From: Helichrysum umbraculigerum | Taxonomy: Eukaryota > Streptophyta > Magnoliopsida > Asterales > Asteraceae | Reading direction: 5' to 3' | DNA: 64,000 nucleotides | NCBI GenBank assembly: GCA_949592205.1 | Contig: CATIUR010000001.1 | Coordinates: forward strand, 41,185,001 to 41,249,000 | Part shown: positions 33,864-45,203 of the stretch, piece by piece | Position numbering within the stretch: position 1 is the stretch's first letter | Layout of the letters: each line of letters opens with the position of its first letter | Notes under the pieces: generated by a model | Databases searched by the model: none | What the model saw: only the letters and a program-made list of their open reading frames with translations | What the model was told of the DNA's origin: nothing | Position numbers and translations under genes: made by a program

Positions 33864-34847
33864 TGTTGAGTCACTGGTCGCTGACCAACTCAATGATATC
33901 AAACTCAATGGAGGAAATGATTAAGTCAAAGCTGCTGTTGCTAAAGTATGTACTCTCTACTCGCTGTTCATGCTACTCAAGGAAACTGATCTGTTGAGGA
34001 AGTTTTAAACTCATCTTGGTGTGTCGCTGACTTCAAGACTAGCAGCGAGAGTTTTACTTCTTCAGATGAATAAAGGCAAAAGTCACTGCCCTAATAAAAG
34101 CTAGTTGCTGAAGATATATAATTCAAGTCATTCTACAAGAGCATGATAGTATGCAGTGAGTGAGGAGGATTATTACATCTTCAGTGACTATATCAATAAA
34201 GTTTCTTTACAAGTACAAGTTGCTCTTCATATGTACGTCAGCAAGTGTTCCTCGTACTTGAAATATCTGAAGAATTACGTGGCAGCAAGTGATTGGTGTT
34301 AAGGAAGAAGAGATATTTGCGGTAACAGAATTGGTACCCGCAGAATGTCGGTTCATTAGTGATTAAGCCAATCAAGCAGCTACACGTGTCATTCCAAGAT
34401 CCTATTTTATAGGAGATATTTACGGGATACTTGTAGTATATATAGAGTAGTACCGTGTTAATCACTTACCAGTCAGTGAGTAGTCTGTCTAAGCACATAC
34501 CAGCGATCAGCGAGTGAACAGTTAGCGTGTTTGTCCACTACTGTTCATCTCATTTGTAATAATTAGCTTAAGTGTTTGATTTAGATTAGCTTTGGCTAGT
34601 CTATTCCGCAATCAACACTCAGTGAGTTTCATAATTTATAAGATTCACAGTTCAGCTATTATTGCATTTTTGTTTATCTCTGTTTAACATTCATCATACT
34701 CTGTTTGTGTTAATTCGATTAAAAACTTGATAAGTTAACATAGATAAAATAAGAAAAAGTTTTTAATTGTATTCAGCCCCCTTCTACAATTAAACTTTAT
34801 TTATTGACATTCCAAATCACTAAGCAATAGTGATTCAGGGACTATCA
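33864..34847 (-). repeat. Copia solo LTR (984 bp)
   Basis: Flanked by perfect TSDs CAAGC (33859-33863 and 34848-34852). On the minus strand it begins TGATAGTCCCTGAATC, contains GTAGAAGGGGGCTGAATAC near its start (a word common at the beginning of SIRE-like LTRs) and ends ...GACTCAACA. There is no internal domain, so it is a recombination product. Its TGATAGTCCC terminus matches the LTR fragment at 58160. Confidence 0.85.
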
Positions 34848-34852
34848 CAAGC

Positions 34853-35180
34853 CTATGACGATAAGCACTGCATGACTGGCAATGAGCGATTTCATTTCTA
34901 TTAGATTATAGGTAACCCGATAGACTTCTGAGTGAATTGAGTAACCCACTTGTGAGAATCGCCCAGTCATGTACATCTACGTTTCGAGAGTTGCAAAGTA
35001 TGCCAAAAAGGGTTTATCAGTTTTATGTTTAAGTATAGTTAATTTTTGTTGATGCTTACTTTTTGAAAACATTTATATAAATTGAAGAAAGTGACTTTCT
35101 GAAAAAGATACTCTAAGCATCTAAAACGATTTTTCAAAACTATTTTCCAAATGAGGTTTGCTTGAGGACAAGCAAAAGCT
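34853..35180 (+). other. Distal 3' UTR of the outer Athila with a long inverted repeat
   Basis: CATGACTGG (34871-34879) pairs with CCAGTCATG (34963-34971), and the adjacent GCGATT (34886-34891) pairs with AATCGC (34957-34962). Together they make a 15-bp stem with a 6-nt bulge around a ~65-nt loop containing two GTAACCC words. The region ends with the Athila-typical GAGGACAAGC. Possible RNA structure near the PPT. Confidence 0.6.
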
Positions 35181-35195
35181 TAAGTGTGGGATATT
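35181..35195 (+). other. Polypurine-like tract of the outer Athila
   Basis: TAAGTGTGGGATATT directly before the 3' LTR start TGATATATCG; the same context precedes the Athila-b 3' LTR (57690-57705). Confidence 0.7.
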
Positions 35196-35869
35196 TGATA
35201 TATCGCAAAAAGTCACATTTTTACATACATTATTTGTCCCATATTTGGATCTTTTCTAACAAATACATCTTATAATCATCATTATTCACCAACTTTTGTT
35301 AGAAAGGTATAATCTTGTCGGTCTTTAGAAAATAAAGTAAAAAAGGGCAGAAAACTGACCTAAATAGGCACTATACTGAGCCTAACCCTAATTCCACTGT
35401 AAACTCCATACCAGGGCCTCACAACCATCTTATTTTGTATCCATGGAGATTACAAGAACGTGGATATAAGGATTGCTTAGATTGGATCAAGGATGAGAGA
35501 GATAAGCAACTAACAAGACCACCGAAGACTACGAGACGTATTCTGGACACGCCCAGGCTCCACACCTCCAATTCCTACCAAATTGGCATCATTAGAAGCG
35601 TATCAGAATTACGAGACCGTAGGCGAAAGAATCAAGTCAAACGGACGTGAAACGAAGAAGATACGGCCTTCCGAAGCAACTCAAAAAGTCGAAAACAGCA
35701 CACGGGGCAGCACACGGCCTACCTACAGCCATGTATGGCCTTAAACAAGCCGTGTACGGCCCTTTCTATGCCGTGTATGGCCTCAGCCCCCCCCCCGTGT
35801 GTTCTCGTTTTTCTTCGTTTGCTTGTACGTGCGTGCTTGTGGACTTGTACTCTTGATTCCTTGGATGCC

Positions 35870-35877
35870 TATAAATA
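35870..35877 (+). promoter_or_regulatory. TATA box of the outer Athila 3' LTR
   Basis: TATAAATA in the context CCTATAAATAGAG, followed about 30 bp later by a CA-rich then CT-rich leader. It sits about 80 bp downstream of the CCGTGTACGGCC word cluster. This is the usual plant core promoter and the likely start of element RNA (and, in a 3' LTR, of read-out transcription). Confidence 0.75.
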
Positions 35878-36613
35878 GAGAGCTCCTCATTCTCATTCCA
35901 CACACCTCACACCTCACAAAATCACATTTCTCTCTTTTACTTTCTCTCTCTAAGTAGTCTCTCTCTAGATTAGTTTAGCATAGTTTCTCTCTCTAGTTTC
36001 TCTCTCTAGAGAACTAGAGAGATGTAGGCTCGGTTCGAGTGGGGAAGATAGCTGTAGCTTGGGAATTTTATTGTAACAAAGTTTTCACGACTCTGGCTTA
36101 TACTACTCAGTGTTATGCTGCTTAAATACTGGTTCTTACTTATTCCTTTACTTACGGTTATTATGTTTTGTTTGCATAATATCTTTGTTTGTGTTGCGAA
36201 TATTGCCATGCTATTTACGTAGTTTGATACTGTGATTATTGAAATGTATATATTAGGATTATGGATGATATTTAATTCATATTTAGCATGCTATGATTGG
36301 TGATTGTATTGCTTTGTATCTGGTTGAGTTTTACATGAATATAGACTTAATCAAGTTTCCACCATTTCCAGTCTTTCACGTGACTATTGCCTTAGGATAG
36401 GATCTGATCAACCCTAATACTACATAGATATAGTTATCTCATATTACAGTATGAAGCTATGAATATTCCATAAACCGGCACAGTACTTCGTATAGCGTTG
36501 GAAACACCTCGTGTGGAGTACAAATACGTGGAAGCTAAGGAACTGCCGTAGGTCTATCTCGTCGTGGAATACCTAGAAGTCACCCTTTTAGAATATGGGT
36601 CTAGGAACAATAA

Positions 36614-36877
36614 AGCTGTGGAAATGCTCGCTGTACTGTACACCGTTAGTACACCAAGGTTAAGATACAGCTGTGGAAATGCTCGCTGCACCGTACACCG
36701 TTAGTACACCAAGGTTAACATACAACTGTGGAACTACTTTAATGTATAGTACACCGTTAGTATGCCTTGAGTCTGGAACACTGTGGATATGCCAAATGCA
36801 CTGTACACCTTGAGTATACCTTGAGTCTGGAACACTGTGGATATGCCAAATGCACTGTACACCGTGAGTATTCCTAG
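36614..36877 (+). repeat. Tandem repeat (~55 bp x 5) in the outer Athila LTR
   Basis: Five units of the form ACTGTGGAAATGC ... GTACACCGTTAGTACACC ... GGTTAA(G/C)ATAC, grading into a second variant (ACTGTGGATATGCC ... CTTGAGTCTGGAAC). More degenerate copies reach back to about 36480. It lies in the transcribed part of the LTR, downstream of the TATA box. The region is absent from the truncated 5' LTR. Confidence 0.8.
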
Positions 36878-37143
36878 GGATGAACGCCTGATAGCAAAGG
36901 AGGGTCTAATTCCTGATGGAGTTAATTGTGCTTAAACTTAATATAAATGAGTTCTGAAAAGAAAGCAAGTATTCGGCTGTAATACAAGATGCTTAAACCG
37001 CTTAACTCAACATAACCGACAGATCAACATACATAGCATACAATTAGTACATACCTAGATAAACTCAAATAGATTTAGGTGTTAAGAAAGGTCGGATATA
37101 TAATTGCAGTTTGTTATCTTATGCCTACACCCAGGATATATCA

Positions 37144-39601
37144 TGTAACACCCGCCAAATTAGGACTAGTAATTAGTGCCTAATTCTCTGTTAATACATG
37201 TAATTAGTTCTGTGTTAGGCTAATTAATGTATTGAATTATATACTGATGAATATATACAAACTTTGCGATTTGATTAAATCGTACGCAATTTAAATCGAA
37301 TGTATTTCGGTTCCATAAATACGGACGTTGGTGACACAATTTAAAATTAAGTATAAAACATTTTCTGAAAACATTACTGGGTCCAAACGGCTGTTTAAAT
37401 TTTATTCCCAAAGTTGTCCCGACTCGTACAATAGAAACTTACCAAATTAACAACAAAATACGCAAATTATTTAAATCACATCTTAATGTCTTTAAATTAT
37501 TAGATAATTGGTAAAACAATTTAATTAAATTATTAAACAAAATTCGTATTTTAAAATGGATAATTAACGCGCGAAATATTTATTAAAATGTTAAATGACG
37601 GAGAAAACGAACACCACGCGGAGCGCGGGGCGAAGACTGAAAGTGGAGGATAACCTCCACCTCCCTCCTCTCTTTCCTCATTCAATTCACTTCCACTCTC
37701 TCTCTCTCCTTTCTCTTTCTCTTCTTTCTCTCTAAAAACACCATCCACCTCCATCATACAAAATCATCAAATAACAACATCAACCGCACTCGAATCATCA
37801 ATATTTTTAGAGATTCACGACCACCTCGCAACGATCTACACTTCCATCTTTCCGGATTTCCATTTCGCCACTTTGTAAGTTTCCGACAAAATCCCGAAAC
37901 CTTTCGATTCTTAGTATTTTTCACTTGTTAGTTGTTTATATAACTTGTATATGTCCATTTCAAAGTGTAGAACACGATTTTATAGCTTAAAAACGGGTTT
38001 GAATTGGGTTTTTGGCCGGAAAATCTCGACAGTCGGACTTTCTGGGCTGATGTTCTTCAGTGCGACACAAGCCTTGTGTCGCATGTTGTGTCGTATTTTG
38101 CCTCTTGTGTCGTATGAAACCAGTTATGTCGTATCCTATGCGACACAATATTGTGTCGTACCTTATGTCGCTAATACTATGCGACACTATCACTATGTCG
38201 CTGTTGAATCAACATCTCGCATCTATGCGACACAACCCTTGTGTCGTATAGATATTGTGTCGCATTTCTATGCGACACAACCCTTGTGTCGCATGACAAA
38301 CTTTTGTGTCGCATATTGTGTCGCAAAACACAGAAAACTCATAATTTTACTAAGTGTCGAGACTCGAAATTTATCACTCGATTTTACCCGAATTCGACCC
38401 CAGCCAGGGGCCAGCCCCTTGGACCCCGCCAGGGGCGCTGCCCCCGGACCCCCGTACTTAGATTCCGTAAGCACATTTCTCATCAAGTGTCAAACTTGTA
38501 TGACTTCAAAACGCTTATATGATACAACTTTTCAAACATAATGGAATATACTTTTCAAGTATAACACTACGAAATCAATGTGATAACATCAGGACTATTA
38601 TTACAATTAATCACCAACGGGCCGTACACGTTTTCAAACACTTAACAAATCAACCAAATCGTAGTAATTTGGACATATATATAGTTGTGTAACAACTACA
38701 AGGGTGATCTTTTGAGATACCCAATCATGTTTATAACCATCGCGTGTCGTGGACACCCTCAGGTTACAAGTCTTTGGACTTCATCACTCGGCTAATCAAC
38801 TTACGTTTATTTAAACGCTTTCAGACTCAGGTGAGTCTCATAGCCCCTCTTTTTACTATTTTACTCAGGGGTGTGATATATTGCTCATTTTTAACATGTG
38901 AACGCAAGTACAAACATTTCATATACTACATGAGTTTTTCACAACTAATCATTTAAAGTCCTCCGTCAGCATAGTTGTTAATATGTTGTAGCGTGAATAT
39001 TAGTATATGGTACCATATAGGATTGACCCTCCTCGTTCAGGTTAGCAAGCACTAACCGGGTAAACGGACGTACTAACATTTGGGAAGACGAATGTTGATT
39101 AGGCATTCGTGGAGGCACCTCGCCCGGAATTCTCTATAGGGGACCCGGCCCTCGAGTTAAGCTCAACTATGTGCTCATGGCTGTATATATACACATTAAC
39201 AATTGCTGGATGCATTTCAATCATTATTAAATCTTGCGGTTCATACTATATTACTTGATTTCAAACCTGTGAGCTCACCAGCTTTAGCTGACACATTTAG
39301 CATGTATCGCAGGTACCAAGCAGTAGACTGTTTCGGTTTCAGGACTTTTAGCTCGAGTCAGCATACAGACGTTTGAGATTTTCTTGCATTAGTATATTTT
39401 GTACAAGTACTTATGTAATGAAATCCCCTTATATTTAAACTCGAGCTATGTAAAGCTATAAATGTTGTAAACATTTCAATATTAATATATTTTGTTAAAA
39501 CGACGCATATAGATTCGTTTACTATATATCTTTGTGCTTTGTTATTGATTAGTAACACCCAAATCGAGCTTCCGCAAATCATCAAATTTGGGGGTGTTAC
39601 A
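37144..39601 (+). repeat. 5' LTR of the Tekay element
   Basis: TGTAACACCCGCC ... GGGGGTGTTACA. It includes a CT-rich leader-like tract (37670-37745), a donor-like TTTGTAAGTT (37872), an inverted-repeat array (38060-38332) and a GC-rich block with GGGGCGCTGCCCC-type hairpins (38397-38455). It lacks the 71-bp segment found in the 3' LTR. ORFs inside it are chance readings of the repeats. Confidence 0.95.
38060..38332 (+). repeat. Array of GCGACACAA/TTGTGTCGC inverted words in the Tekay LTR
   Basis: About 17 copies of GCGACAC or its complement in 270 bp. Many are arranged as close inverted pairs such as TGCGACACAA-GCC-TTGTGTCGCA and ATGCGACACAA-CCC-TTGTGTCG. The array recurs in the 3' LTR (46120-46392). 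The minus-strand Tekay LTR at 61141-61560 has the same geometry with different arms. Confidence 0.85.
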
Positions 39602-39604
39602 GAT

Positions 39605-39617
39605 TAGTATCAGAGCC
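39605..39617 (+). other. Primer-binding site, initiator-Met type (Tekay)
   Basis: TAGTATCAGAGCC, three bases after the LTR, one mismatch from the consensus TGGTATCAGAGCC. Confidence 0.88.
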
Positions 39618-39929
39618 TAAGGTTATAGTGAACTAGGTTGCATTTAGTGGGCCTAGACTATGACCATTAGGCAGTATTCCTTATTAGGTATAACTGGTTC
39701 AGTGATTACGTCATACGAGTTTAATTTAACATAGCCTGATCAACTATGTACAATTAAGCAAAGATGATGTAAGATCTGAATGTAGTTATGGCTGAACAGG
39801 CTACACTAGAAGACTCTGACCTCGAGAGGACCGAGACTCAAACTTGTTTATGCTAGACACTCAATAGGCTATATTATATAGGAACTATATGAATATAGGC
39901 CTCACTCTTACTAACGCTTTGTCTCAGAA

Positions 39930-40415
39930 ATGGCAAACATACCGCCAAATTCATTGCGCTCTCAATCCGGGTCGCGGAACCCCAGGGTAGCAAGGAGGAA
40001 CAACAGGTTGCCTTGAGCTGGCCCTTACCCCACTCACTTCACCTTGCCGGCCTTAGCCACTAGGGTGAACCAACACGAGCAGCGACTTCGCACCATGGAT
40101 GTCGTGTTGCAAGAAACCAACGAGAACTGGAGACTTACATCTCTCGAACGCATCGAACAAGTCACCGAGGATCATGAAAACACCATTAATAATGTAGACT
40201 TTCTTTTCAACAAAGTGGTGGAGATAAACGTAGAAATCGCCCTTTTGAAACACAGACTTGAAGAGTGTGAGCAACGCTCGCGGGTGTCAGAGGAATACGT
40301 TGGCAGTTTGGTACAGCGACTAGCATTGGCTGAAGACAATGCCCGACAGGCCAGCAGACTTGCAAATACGGTGGATCGTCTCATCGAAATGATGGAGCAG
40401 ATTAATCTACGTTAA
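39930..40415 (+). pseudogene. Upstream coiled-coil ORF of the Tekay element (one nonsense codon)
   Basis: One frame runs from ATG 39930 (MANIPPNSLRSQSGSRNPRV) to TAA at 40413-40415, broken only by TGA at 40014-40016, probably from CGA. The 161-codon product has a basic N-terminus and a long heptad-patterned coiled coil (HRLEECEQRSRVSEEYVGSL, QASRLANTVDRLIEMMEQI). It lies between PBS and gag, where standard chromoviruses have only a leader. Directly upstream is TACTAAC, a pyrimidine-rich tract and CAG at 39914-39928, a textbook branch point plus splice acceptor ending two bases before the ATG. I do not know a named family for it; it could be a gag-derived or acquired accessory protein. Confidence 0.6.
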
Positions 40416-40710
40416 TTCTAGTGTAGTCCTTGTCTTGTAATCTATCTTATAGTCTAATAACTATCTAAGCGCTACTCTATAATTCGGTCGGATGTAACAA
40501 TTCCCGACACCCTTTTGTAATACATCCGTGGGATGTAACCTGTGAACTCGTATTATCTATCAAATATTCTTTGCTGATTCTACTTATACTGATTGTCATA
40601 TTTCTTCTTCATATTGATGTTATGTATTACCGCCTTATACATGTACATCTGAAACAAATACAATTTTCTTACAAAATCTTATGTATCTTCATTTCTTTTA
40701 TTGAAGAATC

Positions 40711-41730
40711 ATGCCGCCAAAGACAAGACCATACACCGACGCTCAGCTTACATCGCTCATAACCCAGGCTGTGACTGAAGCCTTGGCTCGGAATATTCCA
40801 CAGAATTCCGCAAGGAACAGCGATGCCGCTGAAACCCCCGCTACTAAACCTTATTCTTACAATGACTTTCAGAGCTGCAAACCCTCAAGCTTCAAGGGTA
40901 CTGAAGGAGCCATCGGACTGATCAGATGGTTCGAGAAGATGGAAACTGTTTTTCGTGTCAGCAAATGCGCGGAGAACGACAAAGTAAACTTTGCCACCTG
41001 CTCTCTCGAAGATGATGCCCACTCTTGGTGGAACTCATATTCCTAATCCGTGGGTGCTGACACTGCCTACCAAATAACTTGGGAGGATTTGAAAGCAAAA
41101 CTCACCGCCAAATACTGCTCAATCGACAAACTCCAAAAGCTGGACGAGGAATTCTGGAACCTAAAGGTTCAGGGTGGTGATATCGATGGTCATACCACCA
41201 GATTCCAACAACTCGCTGCCCTCCGCCCAGCCCTGGTAAGCACAGAACCTGATAAAATCAGGAAGTACATCCTTGGTCTTCCTGAGCCTGTTCGGGGGCA
41301 CGTCGCCTCTTCAAACCAAACCACCATTGACGGTGCAATCCTACTGGCCCAAGACCTGATGTCAATGAGCCAGGATTCTGAACCACCCACTTCATCCTCC
41401 CACAACAACAAAAGAAAGTGGTCCGACTACCACAACAATCCCCAAACCAACAAAACAAGAAGCCCGACACCATCAAAGCCTACAACACCACCACAGACAT
41501 CAAACGGGGCTACACTGGGAGCAAACCTTATTGTTCCAAGTGCAGCCGTGACCATGAAGGTCCCTGTGGTCCCTTTTGCAACAATTGCAACAGGAACGGC
41601 CACCTCACCAAAGATTACCACTCTCCTACCAACAACAACCCTAACAACACCAGGACACCCAAAGTCTGCTTTGAGTGTGGGAACCCTGGGCACTTCAGGG
41701 ACACGTGCCCAAAGCTGAAGAATAACAACA
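40711..41730 (+). pseudogene. Tekay gag (capsid and zinc knuckles)
   Basis: ATG at 40711 (MPPKTRPYTDAQLTSLITQ), five bases after an acceptor-like T-rich tract plus AG. It carries a retrotransposon gag domain (FKGTEGAIGLIRWFEKMETV, CSLEDDAHSWWNSY, WEDLKAKLTAKYCSI). Breaks: TAA at 41044-41046 (likely from CAA), then a frameshift near 41410-41460. In the new frame come two zinc knuckles: CSKCSRDHEGPC-CNNCNRNGH (irregular) and CFECGNPGHFRDTC (canonical CCHC, about 41668-41710). An Asn-rich tract (AAC repeats, 41725-41770) follows. Confidence 0.88.
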
Positions 41731-44700
41731 ACAACAACAACAACAACAACCGCAACAGCAACAACAATAACACCCGAAGCAGAGCCTTCGTCATCAAATC
41801 CGGGGACGCCCGCCAAGACCCGAATGTGGTCTCGGGTATGTTCCTCCTCAACAACTTAACTGCTTCTGTTCTATTTGATACTGGTGCTGATAGAAGCTTT
41901 ATCTCCGATGACTTTTGCCCACTACTTGACATCACTCCTGTTGCCTTAGATGCTAAGTACACTGTAGAGCTAGCAAATGGGAAACTTATAGAAACCAGTA
42001 GTGTGATACCTAATTGCACTTTAAACCTAGCTGACGAAACCTTTTCAATCGATCTTGTTCCCATTGAAATCGGGAGTTTCGACGTCATCATTGGAATGGA
42101 CTGGTTGTCCAATCACCGAGCTGAAATCGTTTGTTACGATAAGATCGTCCGCATTCCACTCGTTGTCGGTAGAACCTTGATCATACAGGGGGAGATCAGC
42201 GGGACGAGACTCAATATCATCTCTTGCTTAAAAACCCAAAAATTTCTGAGAAAGGGTTACCCTGCAATACTCGCACACATCACAGAGAAGAAGTCGGAGG
42301 AGAAGCGACTTGAGGATGTGCCAATTGTTAGAGACTTCCCCGAAGTCTTTCCAGAAGAACTACCTGGTTTACCTCCATCTAGACAGGTTGAGTTCTCAAT
42401 CGATCTCGTGCCGGGTGCCGCACCGGTGGCCCGCGCACCGTACCGTTTAGCTCCATCCGAACTTCAGGAGTTGTCCGCCCAGTTACAGGAACTCCTAGAT
42501 AGAGGATTCATTAGACCGAGTTCTTCACCTTGGGGAGCTCCGGTCTTATTTGTTAAAAAGAAGGACGGTTCATTCCGAATGTGCATCGACTACCGAGAGT
42601 TGAACAAATTGACCGTAAAAAAAACCGATACCCACTTCCTCGCATTGATGATCTATTCGACCAACTTCAGGGTTGAAGTTTCTACTCAAAAATCGACCTG
42701 CGATCAGGCTATCACCAGTTACGAGTTCGCGACACCGATATTCCGAAAACTGCTTTCAGAACTCGTTACGGGCACTACGAATTTCAAGTGATGCCCTTCG
42801 GTCTAACCAACGCACCGGCTGTATTCATGGACCTCATGAACCGGGTGTGTAAACCTTACCTCGACAAGTTTGTCATTGTCTTTATCGATGACATACTCAT
42901 TTACTCGCGCAACGAGAAAGAACATGCGCAACACCTCAAAACCATCCTTGAACTACTTAGACACGAGGAGCTTTACGCCAAGTTCTCTAAGTGTGAGTTC
43001 TGGATACAAACCGTTCAATTCCTTGGTCATGTGATCGACAGTCAGGGAATTCACGTTGACCCATCAAAAATCGAGGCTATCAAAGACTGGCAAGCACCCA
43101 CCACTGCAACTGAAGTACGTCAATTCTTGGGTCTTGCTGGGTACTATCGGCGATTTATCGAAAATTTCTCTAAGATAGCTCAACCACTCACGGTACTGAC
43201 TCAGAAGGACAAAAGGTTCGATTGGACCGATAAACAAGAGTCAGCGTTTCAACTTCTGAAACAAAAGCTTTGCAGTGCTCCGATTCTATCCCTACCCGAA
43301 GGCACCGATGACTTCGTGGTATACTGCGATGCTTCCCACCAAGGTCTCGGTTGTGTGCTGATGCAACGAGACAAAGTCATTGCCTATGCCTCACGACAGC
43401 TGAAAATTCACGAAAAGAACTACACTACTCACGACCTAGAACTTGGAGCTGTCGTTTTTGCTCTCAAAATCTGGAGACATTATCTCTACGGCACTAAGTG
43501 CACAATCTTTACCGACCACAAAAGTCTCCAACACATCTTCGACCAAAAAGATCTTAACATGAGGCAACGTCGATGGGTCGAGTTGCTTACCGATTACGAT
43601 TGCGAGATCAAGTACCATCCAGGGAAGGCTAATGTTGTAGCCGATGCCCTCAGTCGAAAGGAACGACCAAAACCACTTCGAGTCCGAGCCCTCAGTATTA
43701 CCATTCACAACGATCTTACCATTCAGATTCATACCGCTCAGATCGAAGCCCTGAAACCTAAAAACATAAAAAACGAAGCCTTACGGGGTATTGACAAACA
43801 ATTTGAAACCAAATCTAACGGGATTAGGTATTTCTCAAACCGAATCTGGTTGCCTAGTTTCGGGAACCTACGAGACTTGGTGATGGACGAAGCTCACAAG
43901 TCTAAATATTCTATCCATCCGGGATCCGATAAAATGTACCACGGAATCAAGGAATTTTATTGGTGGCCGAACATGAAAGCCGAAATCGCCAATTATGTCA
44001 GCAAGTGTCTTACTTGCTCGAAAGTCAAAACCGAACATCAAAAACCTTCTGGTTTACTCCAACAGCCTGAAATCCCTGAATGGAAATGGGATCAGATTAC
44101 CATGGATTTCATAACCAAACTACCCAAGTCGTCAGGCGGTTGCGATACCATTTGGGTGATCGTCGATCGTCTCACCAACTCTGCTCACTTCCTGGCAATC
44201 AAGGAAAACGATAAAATGGAACGCCTTGCACAAATCTACATCAAGGAAATTGTTTCTCAACACGGTGTTCCAATCTCGATCATCTCTGACAGAGATGCCC
44301 GTTTCACTTCTCACTTCTGGCAGTCACTTCAAAAAGCAATGGGTACCCGTCTTGATATGAGTACCGCATACCATCCCCAAACCGATGGCCAAAGTGAACG
44401 AACCATCCAAACACTGGAAGACATGCTACGAGCCTGCGTAGTTGATTTCGGTACAAACTGGGAAAGACATATACCGTTGTGCGAATTCTCGTACAATAAC
44501 AGCTATCACGCCAGCATTAAGGCTGCACCTTTTGAGGCACTGTACGGTCGTAAGTGCCGATCACCGATTTGTTGGACCGAAGTGGGAGATAGCCAACTCA
44601 CTGGTCCTGAACTCATACACGCCACCACAGAGAAAATTGTGGAAATCCAAAACCGACTCAAAGCCGCACGTGATCGTCAGAAGAGTTATGCTGACGTGAG

Positions 44701-45169
44701 ACGCAAACCACTCGAGTTCCAGGTTGGGGATCGAGTACTCCTAAAAGTATCTCCTTGGAAAGGCGTCATCCGTTTTGGCAAACGCGGGAAGTTAAATCCC
44801 AGGTACATCGGGCCTTTTGAGATCCTCGAACGGATTGGCCCCATAGCTTATCGATTGCAGCTGCCATCCGAACTCAGCAGCGTGCACCCCACTTTCCACA
44901 TTTCTAACTTGAAGAAATGTCTGTCCGATGAGACACTCATTATACCACTTGACGAGATTCGCGTCGATAACAAACTCCATTTTGTTGAGGAGCCTGCTGA
45001 AATCATGGACCGTGAGGTCAAACAACTAAAACAAAGTCGTATTCCCATCGTCAAGGTCAGATGGAATTCGCGGCACGGTCCGGAATTCACCTGGGAATGG
45101 GAGGACCAAATGCGACTCAAATATCCTCAACTCTTCACTGATTCTATATCAAACGCGACCTCGAGCTAA
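41731..45169 (+). pseudogene. Tekay pol: protease, RT, RNase H, integrase, chromodomain
   Basis: Protease active site FDTGADRSF (codons at 41874-41900) with the second motif VIIGMDWLS (about 42088); RT with PFGLTNAP (42791) and the catalytic FIDD at 42881-42892; RNase H YCDASHQGLGCVL (about 43323) and TDHKSLQHIF (43513); integrase HHCC (about 43915-44030), core DRLTNSAHF (44163), SDRDARFT (44286) and SERTIQTL (44394); GPFEIL-type C-terminus (44812); and a C-terminal chromodomain-like segment (IVKVRWNSRHGPEFTWEWED, about 45046-45105). An A8 run at 42617-42624 shifts the frame in the RT, and a TGA follows at 42674-42676; from 42788 the frame is clean for 793 codons to TAA at 45167-45169. The chromodomain would direct integration to particular chromatin. 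Confidence 0.93.
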
Positions 45170-45191
45170 ATTTTGGGACGAAATTCTTCTA

Positions 45192-45203
45192 ACAGGGGGA
45201 GAA
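45192..45203 (+). other. Polypurine tract of the Tekay element
   Basis: ACAGGGGGAGAA directly before the 3' LTR TGTAACACCC; preceded by the Tekay-typical TTTTGGGACGAAATTC. Confidence 0.88.

Larger units (their letters stand above)
35196..37143 (+). repeat. 3' LTR of the outer Athila, part 1
   Basis: Starts TGATATATCG. It contains a cluster of quasi-palindromic CCGTGTACGGCC / GTGTATGGCC words (about 35656-35790), a TATA box, a CT-rich leader (TCTCTCTCTCTAG, 35935-36020) and a tandem array (36614-36877). It is interrupted at 37144 by the Tekay element; the TSD is TATCA (37139-37143). Confidence 0.85.

Noticed and set aside
38060..38332. Possible CRISPR-like repeat array
   Set aside because: Repeats are 9-10 bp, irregularly spaced and in both orientations, in a plant retrotransposon LTR. 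There are no spacers of constant size and no cas genes.
37945..38541. ORFs of 60-198 codons in several frames within the Tekay 5' LTR (and 46005-46672 in the 3' LTR)
   Set aside because: They arise from the GCGACACAA/TTGTGTCGC array, are open in several frames at once, and change at the 71-bp indel. They are non-coding LTR.
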